The translations under genes and the position numbers were made by a program. The notes below the pieces were generated by a model. That model saw only the letters and a program-made list of their open reading frames with translations. It searched no databases and was not told the origin of the DNA. Positions 56,946 through 64,000 of a stretch of DNA of 64,000 bases are shown in pieces. Origin of the DNA: Eublepharis macularius (Eukaryota > Chordata > Lepidosauria > Squamata > Eublepharidae); assembly GCF_028583425.1 (NCBI RefSeq), contig NC_072807.1:34415001-34479000 (forward strand). Reading direction: 5' to 3'. Position 1 is the stretch's first letter. Every line of letters begins with the position of its first letter.

Positions 56946-59419
56946 AGTCTGTGTCAGAAACACTGTGGTAATATCGTGTTTCATTTTTAAGTAGGAGTAT
57001 GCATGAACGTACTAGCTGTAGTTGGGGATGATATTTAAAAATTGCCTCTGCCCAGGGGCACTGGTGTTGACCTATACACCAATACTTCACTAAAGGAATT
57101 TACAAATATTCCGTAGCATCTAATAATAAAAATGATAAAATAGTAGGAATAGTAAATGAACCTGTGCCTGGAAGAAACCCTGTTTTCTTTCCCTGCTTGC
57201 TTCATGTGCCTCTGAAAAACGGAAGATTTGCACGGATGGAAATCGTGCGAAGGACTGAAGCAGTCCGTTCTTTTTAATTAGGAAGTTTTTAGAAAGGGTT
57301 TTCTTGCAGAGTTGATTTTTAATTAATTGTATCTCTGCTCTTCAGTACGCCTAGCAGCATTTCACTTCCTAGCAGAGAAGAACGAACCTCTAGATGCGGG
57401 AATCTGTTTATAGCTTTTTCTGCATTGTGTATATCTTTCTTTGAACCGCTAGTGGGCAACCAGGCAATTGCTCGTTCTTGGCTTTCTTCCGGTATAAGGG
57501 TTAGATTGCTGCCTTGTTAGTAGCAGTTTGACCTGTTGCCTGATCTATCGGGATGCTGCAGAAAGGATACAGCTTAGCTGAGATGGGGTGGGGTGGGGTG
57601 GAGGGTCTGTTCTTAAAGGAGCCTTTCATAATAGAGACTATAAATGTTAAGTTCTGAGATTTGTGATAATAATTATCATTAAATGTTAATTAAAATACTT
57701 TGGTTTGGTGCATTCACTCTAAAGGGTTAATATTTGTGCAGGAAGGAGGAGGAAAAAATAAAACCAGTCAGCATCTGTTCACACGTGCTCTGAAATCTAT
57801 TTCAAAACTTTGTCTCACGGGGGTTTATCATTATATAGCCATATCCAGCGCCTGCTTGTGTTGGCAGGTGGCAGCTTTGAAAGTGACTTTCGCACATCAC
57901 AAAAATCAGGCCAACGTCCTGTCTCACAAGGGGCGTTTTGCACTGTGTAAAAAAGCACTAGCAAGCCTTGTGGGTGGTAAGCGATACACTGGCTTTTAGC
58001 AAAATCGAAGGTTTGATGTGATGGCCCCTTCCTGCCTTCCCCATCATTCAGCGGTGTGTGTTTTTTGCATATCACAAAATCAAAAATAATGTTTTTCCAA
58101 AACAAACTGAGGTTCTGCAAAGTCTTAATGCTCAGCGCAGATGTAATTTTGACACCCCTGCAAACCACAAATTGCAGCCTACCTCAGGTAATTCACCGCT
58201 CTTCACCCCGTGCTGCAGATTTTTTCTCCTGTCTCTGAACGTCTTAACCCTGGTTTTGCATTTTGTGATGCAGTTCCGCGAACCATGGTTAATGCTAATT
58301 AACCAGGATTTGAACACAGGGATTGGAGCAAGCTTGGAAATCCTTGTTAAGAAGGAACTGGACTAGCATCAGCCAGGGTCCACCCTGTCAGTGCAAATGT
58401 AATGCAACTTCTCCACAAATATGGGTAGAGGGAAATTCATGCCGGGAGAGTTGGAGATGGGGCAGTTGACGGGGAGCCCTCATTAAGTCTGCAGTTGGTC
58501 TAAACGGGTGGATTTTTCACCTTTTTCAACCAGTTTGCTTCCCTCTTAGCCCATTCCGCAGTGAGTCTCACATAAATGTTTCTGTTGATTATAATGATTT
58601 CCTACTGACACTATCGTATCTGAGCAAATTTGCAAGGACTTGGCTTCTCACTACAAATAAATTGCAATGAAATTGATCAGATCAAGGCTTAAAACTTTAG
58701 AATTTAAAAATGAACCCCCCAAAACATTTTACCCTGTAAATAGCCACTTTTAATTCTGTTTTTTGCTTGCTGATATAACGTTGCAAATGTGGATCTGGAA
58801 CAAAGGGTCGTTTACAAAATAAAAGCCCCTCTCAGAATGTTTACCTTCTGTTTGGTCTGTTCGCCAGCAGTGTATGATTCACTGCCAGCTGAATTGCGGC
58901 CAACAGAAAAGGCAGGATATTCCCCGTGTATCTAATGGATATTCTTCTGAAGCTGTTAAAGGAAGGCACTGGGTTAAATGTTTTTGCTCAGTTTTCCCCT
59001 AAAAGCATTCCCCTCCACTTCATGTTTGAGAGGTACATATTTTCCTAAATGGAAATTGCAAAAGCCGTTCAGTATTTCGTTCTGTAGAGCTTAAATGTGA
59101 ATTTGGATTTGCTGGCACGCGTTCTCCGAATCTGCTTCAAAAGCCAGTCGCTCGGACTGTATTTCTAATATTGTGCACAAGCTGTGAATATTTCTCTGCA
59201 GCATGATTAAAAAGCATGTGCCATTGAGCATGTGCAGAGTTCATTTCCGCTACTGTTTCTTGGCCTGTGACCAATGGGTACATTCCTAGGTGTCAGATGT
59301 TTCAAGGCTCCTGTAGCCTTGGTATTTGGTTGAATGGTTAAGTAGTTGTGTATATGCAATATTAAAATATGCTTGTAGGGAAACTAAAATTATCCTTCAT
59401 TATATTGTGTCCATTGCAG
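56946..59419. other. TMEM266 intron without recognised elements
   Basis: Only a (GGGGT)n-like run near 57,585-57,601 stands out. No transposon or additional exon was recognised. Confidence 0.35.
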
Positions 59420-59493
59420 TTTCGAGTGCATCTCAGTTTGCTGGAGTTATTCACTGGATCAGTCTAGTTATTCTCTCTGTGTTCTTTTCAGAG
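59420..59493 (+). CDS. TMEM266: TMEM266 exon encoding the S2 transmembrane helix
   Basis: This 74-nt exon lies between acceptor ccattgcag (ending 59,419) and donor gtaagt (from 59,494). It reads (F)SSASQFAGVIHW, then ISLVILSVFFSE, the S2 helix of the voltage-sensor domain. It ends in phase 0 after Glu. By homology the next residues should be TVLRIVVLGIWDY, starting a new phase-0 exon. No such exon occurs in the remaining 4.5 kb to the window end. The only copy seen is at 18,911-18,967, upstream of the start codon. Confidence 0.94.
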
Positions 59494-59651
59494 GTAAGTG
59501 CATGATAGAGCAAAATGGTTGAACAAGCCAGTGACTTTCTTGGTAAACCTGCATTGGTTGCATAGCCAGCCAAGTATGCTGTTTTCCATTGGCTGGTGTT
59601 TTTAAGGCAGAAAGGGTGCATTTTAAGTTCTTGACATGGTTTCAAACCTTA

Positions 59652-59952
59652 AAAGGTAAAGGTAGTCCCCTGTGCAAGCACCAAGTTATTACTGACCCAT
59701 GGGGGAACGTTGCATCATGACGTTTTCTTGGCAGACTTTTGTTTCAGGGTGGTTTGCCATTGCCTTCCCCAGTCATCTACACTTTACTCCCAGGAAACTG
59801 GGTACTCATTTTACCAGCCTCAGAAGGATGGAAGGCTGAGTCAACCTTGAACCGGCTATCTGAACCCAGCTTCCACCAGGATTGACCTCAGGTCGTGAGC
59901 AGAGCTTGGGCTGCAGTATGGCAGCTTACCACTCTGCACCACTGGGCTCTTC
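59652..59952 (-). mobile_element. tRNA-derived SINE (GTGGCGCAGAGTGG family)
   Basis: The reverse copy starts at the 'agtggtgcagagtggtaagctgc' head (59,952) and ends at 'ggggactacctttacc' (59,652). It starts 160 bp after the S2 exon donor. Confidence 0.85.
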
Positions 59953-60248
59953 ACGCTTACATTTCTTTAAATTTCAGCAGTTAAATAATTTGGAAGTACG
60001 TAGCCACAATCTGAAAGGCAGCAGAAAGGAAATCTGTTTGTTATCTAGGGTCTTTTTTTGCTTCAAAAGTTGCATGTTTGTTTCCATTTTATTACTCACC
60101 AAATCTATACCAACTTTGATGCGAGGGACCCAGTAGCAGTATCTTGTAGCAGGCGAGTATGATGTTATATCCTGATCTTACCGTTGTTCTTCTGAATGAG
60201 CTAGGTTGGTATGTGCATCATGGGTCCCTGTTGAATATTCCTTTTTAA

Positions 60249-60511
60249 CAGATCCAGAGGAGTTAGCCGTGTTAGTCTGTAGCAGCAAAATCAAAAAGAG
60301 TCCAGTAGCACCTTTAAGACTAACCAATTTTATTGTAGCATAAGCTTTCGAGAGCCACAGCTCTCTTCGTCAGATGCATAGTACAGAAACTGGTCAAATT
60401 TGACCAGTTTCTGTACTATGCATCTGACGAAGAGAGCTGTGGCTCTCGAAAGCTTATGCTACAATAAGATTGGTTAGTCTTAAAGGTGCTACTGGACTCT
60501 TTTTGATTTTG
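60249..60511. mobile_element. Head-to-head PLE tail pair with two intact hammerhead-like cores
   Basis: A perfect inverted pair meets at 60,396 (ggtcaaatttgacc). Exact 12-bp target duplications ATTCCTTTTTAA lie at 60,237-60,248 and 60,512-60,523. The plus core at 60,424-60,461 reads CTGACGA, A, GAGAGC-TGTG-GCTCTC, GAAA, GC-TTAT-GC, TA. The minus core is at 60,373-60,336. Confidence 0.88.
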
Positions 60512-61559
60512 ATTCCTTTTTAAGAGTCCAACCAGATTTGGGAGTGTACTGCTCTGGTTACTCTGGAAGAACTTTGTTGTGTTTTTAACCCATTCCTAGT
60601 TAACTACAATTTTGTTCACCGCGCCTTCATAGCACAGTCTTTATCTGCATTAGCCTTTTCTTTCTCTACTCGTCATAACAAAGTGTTTCCCTTCTTCCTC
60701 TTCTGGAAGTTTCAAAGGCAGTTTGTAGTGTAGTGTGTGTCTGGGGCTGATGTGTGTATGTGAGCTCTGTTATTATGCACCAGAGCTTTTCGCTGCATTT
60801 TGGCAAATTACCACAGTGGGGTTCTAGTGGGTAGCCACGTTAGTTTGTTGCAGTGAAAACAAAAGAGGGGGAAAGTGAGGGTTGAGTCAGATATACAGAT
60901 GCACTGTAGCATAAATTTTGTCGGCTAAACCCCGTCTATGAGATCTCACAGGCGATATCTTTTGTATTTCTTGGCTTTCTAACCCGTGTTCACATCTCTA
61001 ATGCAGAGTTACTCCGATGTAAGTCTACTGAAATTGGCAGTTTTGAGAGGAGTAATTTTGCATAGAATTGTCCTGTAAAATCTGTTTGTCATTAAGATGC
61101 CGCAGTACCTCTTGTTGTTCAGGGGGATTTCATGTGATCTCTGCTGCCTTCCCGTGTCCTAGGGAGATTATCCATTCATCTCTGGATGACAGGTTAAAAT
61201 ATCATTAAATGGACGAATCTTGCTCATTGGCCAGTTGTCCTCAATGGTGAATAAACCTGAAAGTTTGTGTAAATATAATGATTGGAATGTGTGTGTTTCT
61301 GTAATGAAGCTGGCTTTTCAAGTATTGTACTGTATTTTTTACTTTCAATATATCTAGTGTAGTCCAGCTCTTAATTTTTGTTTGTCCCATTAAAAATAGG
61401 GTGGAATTGTCGAAGTTTGTTAATGTTATGTTTTGTGAGTTATATGTTGTAAACTAATTCAAAATTAATTTAAAAAAATAGGATGGAGTGAAGTACACAA
61501 TATGGTATTCAGTCAGTTGTCTGAATATGTTTGTAAATAGTTTCACAATGGCAACTTAG

Positions 61560-61722
61560 AGCCAAGCTACAAGTGACGACTAACACTTGCCTGGCAAGTG
61601 AACAGACTCACGTGTATTCCTCCCTGTTCACGTGCACAAGTGAATGGCAAGTGAACAGGGAGGAATACATGTGAGTCTGTTCACTTGCCAGGCAAGTGTC
61701 ATTCATCACTTGTAGCTTGGCT
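61560..61722. mobile_element. Palindromic MITE, CTNAG family, copy 6
   Basis: It starts AGCCAAGCTACAAGTGACG. The 163-bp hairpin has flanks CTTAG (61,555-61,559) and CTCAG (61,723-61,727), which differ only at the central base. Confidence 0.85.
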
Positions 61723-61727
61723 CTCAG

Positions 61728-61983
61728 CAGGGCTTTTTTTCTGGGAAAAGAGGTGGTGGAACTCAGTGGGTTGCCCTTGGAGAAAATGGTCACATGGCTG
61801 GTGACCCCACCCCCTGATCTCCAGACAGAGGGGAGTTTAGATCGCCTTGGCGCTTGGCGGCGCGGAGGACAAGCTAAACTCCCCTCTGTCTGGAGATCAG
61901 GGGGTGGGGCCACCAGCCATGTGACCATTTTCAAGAGGTTCCGGAACTCCGTTCCACCGCGTTCCAGCTGAAAAAAAGCCCTG
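61728..61983. mobile_element. Palindromic hAT-like MITE
   Basis: CAGGGCTTTTTTTCTGGGAA and TGAAAAAAAGCCCTG are the ends. The interior arms (ggtcacatggctggtg, ccccctgatctccagacaga) are mirrored about 61,858. It directly abuts the CTNAG MITE. No 8-bp duplication is seen. Confidence 0.78.
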
Positions 61984-62314
61984 CTTACTTGTAAGCTGCA
62001 GTAAAATGTATAAAGCAGGCTGAGTTCCCCCACCATACCTTGTTTCAATGAGTAGATTTCCTCAGCCAACCTGAACGTGCCAAGGCGAGATGGCTTGGGA
62101 AGGGGAGAGAAGATGACACAAGCTGTTCAGATGAGCTCACAAATAAGATCATGGAACATCCTGCCAATTCTCAGTGGAGTACACAGAGAGGGACATAAAT
62201 AACTACATGCATTGACGCATCATCTTTCTGCACGTTCCATTCTCACTTGAAGGGTCAGAAATGGGCATCTAGTAATTCAAGACCAGAATTACAGGCCTCT
62301 GGAGCTTACCTGAG

Positions 62315-62504
62315 AGCCAAGCTACAAGTGACGAATGACACTTGCCTGGCAAGTGAACAGACTCACGTGTATTCCTCTCTGTTCACTTGCCATTCACTTA
62401 CGCTCCAGCGCTCCAGCGCAAGTGAATGGCAAGTGAACAGGGAGGAAAACACGTGAGTCTGTTCACTTGCCAGGCAAGTGTCATTCGTCACTTGTAGCTT
62501 GGCT
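62315..62504. mobile_element. Palindromic MITE, CTNAG family, copy 7
   Basis: The 190-bp hairpin has exact 5-bp flanks CTGAG (62,310-62,314 and 62,505-62,509). The centre has a short 'gctccagc' duplication. Confidence 0.9.
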
Positions 62505-62934
62505 CTGAGTCCCTCCTTCCCCTTCTACATCAGCAGGCAGTTCCCTGAGCTTGCAGCGCCACAGCGATTTGGTACTAAGAGGTGGAGTCAGCTTAGAGGT
62601 GAGGTTCCACTTTGAAAAGCTTGAGATCTGTCGCTCTTGTACCGCCACAGTTGGAAACGGCAGCAGATCATGGCTCACAGAGGCCACGCTCCTTGATTGA
62701 TGTGAACATCACCAGTGCACCTCTGCGGGCTAAGGTATAGGACAGGAAACAAAGCAAACGTGAGAGCTGAAAATGCCCTGTGATTCATCGGTCTCAGCAT
62801 ACCAAAGTGGCTAAACTTTTATGTTCTGTTAAGTCATGCTGTTGGCTTTAGCTGTGAGGCTGTCATAACAGAATCTCAAGCCACTGAGTAAGAGGTTTAA
62901 TTTCTCACGGGTCAGGTAGAGAAAGAACAATCGC

Positions 62935-62957
62935 TCTCTCTCTCTCTCTCTCTCTCT
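62935..62957. repeat. (CT)n microsatellite
   Basis: About 11 CT dinucleotides. Confidence 0.9.
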
Positions 62958-63760
62958 GACTGCCTTGCTGTTTAAGTGCTGATCTTTACCAAATGTACCA
63001 GGGCAGATTAATCCCCCATTAAAATACTTTTTTTTTTGTTCCAGTACTTAAACAAGGCATGAAGGCATGACTCATTGTGTCAACTAGGTCATACATTAAT
63101 ATATTAATTGGGCAACCAGCAAAGGATATACTTTTTATCCCCAAATGTCTAGTGCAGTGAGCTCATAAGTATGGCTAAGGTGCACAGATGGTGGGAATAC
63201 ACAAGGCTGGCTCAGAAAAGTACTTGGATAATTTTACCCCAGGAAACTTGATTTTGAAAAACAAATGCACGTGGCAGGATCAGGCACTTGATGGCCATCT
63301 TCTCTACAGAGAGGCAGAAGTGGCAGCGGTGTGGCATGGCGCTAAAGGGAACTTGCCAACCAGAAAATGTATTTTTATGGGAGATGTTGCATTCTCATCT
63401 TCTTTTCTCTCCCGTCCTCCCACCAGCTCCCTCACCTATCAAGCTTGGTTTTATTTATGCGTTAAAAGAAACCATAAAGACAAAGGAAAGAAGAAATATT
63501 TCTTCTTCTTTCTGTCCAGTGTAAAGCAAACTGATTTCGCTTCATACTGGCATGTGTGCAATAGCTTTTGCATGATTAGACACAAACATTGCACTGACTG
63601 TGAAAAATATGGGTGTTAAATGAAGGGGACTCTGGTTTCCCAAAGCTTTCGCTTTGTCTTCAGAATGCTGTGAGGTTCTTTGCTGTATGAAAAGAAGAGC
63701 AGGTTTTGTAATAGTTCAGAAACAAAACCGTACCATTCTGCAGAAGCCCCCATCTGAGCT
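62958..63760. other. TMEM266 intron without recognised elements
   Basis: No exon was found. In particular the S2-S3 exon expected next is absent here. Confidence 0.4.
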
Positions 63761-63792
<32 letters not shown>

Positions 63793-64000
63793 AACAACAA
63801 CAACATTCAATTTATATACCACCCTTCAGGACAACTTAATGCCCACTCAGAGCGGTTTACAAAGTGTTATTATTACCCCACAACAATCACCCCGTGAGGT
63901 GGGTGGGGCTGAGAGAGCTCCAGAGAACTGTGACTTGCCCAAGGTCACCCAGCTGGCTTCAAGCAGAGGAGTGGGGAATCAAACCCGGCTCTCCAGATTA
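63761..64000 (-). mobile_element. Sauria SINE, cut by the window end
   Basis: The reverse copy has a long (GTT)n tail at 63,761-63,805. The body extends to the window end within the box A/B region (ctctccagatta). Confidence 0.9.

Noticed and set aside
61608..62069. 153-codon minus-strand open frame
   Set aside because: It runs through the CTNAG hairpin and the adjacent hAT palindrome and resembles no protein family.

Overview
The window is vertebrate nuclear DNA, most likely from a squamate reptile and possibly a gecko. The evidence is the repeat content: Sauria-type tRNA SINEs with Bov-B-like tails, 5S-rRNA-derived SINEs, a CR1 3' end, Penelope-like (PLE) fragments and many non-autonomous hAT elements. 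The species call is inference. Nothing looks prokaryotic or viral.

One host gene is recognisable, TMEM266 (HVRP1/C15orf27), a voltage-sensor-domain membrane protein, read on the + strand. A CpG island (about 1,260-1,725) with an NRF1-like site ends in a splice donor and is the probable promoter and non-coding exon 1. The start-codon exon is at 35,150-35,247. Coding exons follow at 38,317-38,505, 55,622-55,776 (S1 helix) and 59,420-59,493 (S2 helix). Their splice phases join without a break. The next exon expected by homology (S2-S3 region, 57 nt) is not downstream. It lies at 18,911-18,967, about 40.5 kb upstream and in the same orientation, with intact splice sites. Either the assembly is misordered or the exon was duplicated or moved.

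The rest is intron filled with mobile DNA. 0.4-0.9 kb: hAT MITEs of one family nested in each other, with exact 8-bp target duplications. 5.6-6.4 kb: a LINE 3' end inserted in a SINE. 14.2-14.9 kb: a PLE fragment encoding a GIY-YIG domain. 14.9-18.5 kb: a 3.6-kb near-perfect inverted repeat with hAT-like ends. 20-27 kb: palindromic MITEs with CTNAG target duplications, an 8-bp-TSD hAT element, PLE palindromes and a 1-kb hAT element. 39.06-42.64 kb: a minisatellite of about 69 units of 52 bp with a 988-bp (19-unit) higher-order duplication. 42.7-43.3 kb: one PLE unit nested in another, both with target duplications. 44-64 kb: an L1-like remnant, CR1, SINEs, MITEs and more PLE palindromes.

The most distinctive finds are the out-of-order exon; seven copies of a hairpin MITE that duplicates a 5-bp CTNAG target; short head-to-head PLE units with 12-15 bp target duplications and hammerhead-ribozyme-like cores; and the layered minisatellite. 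All assignments were made by eye from sequence and memory of the families. No alignment or folding program was run.
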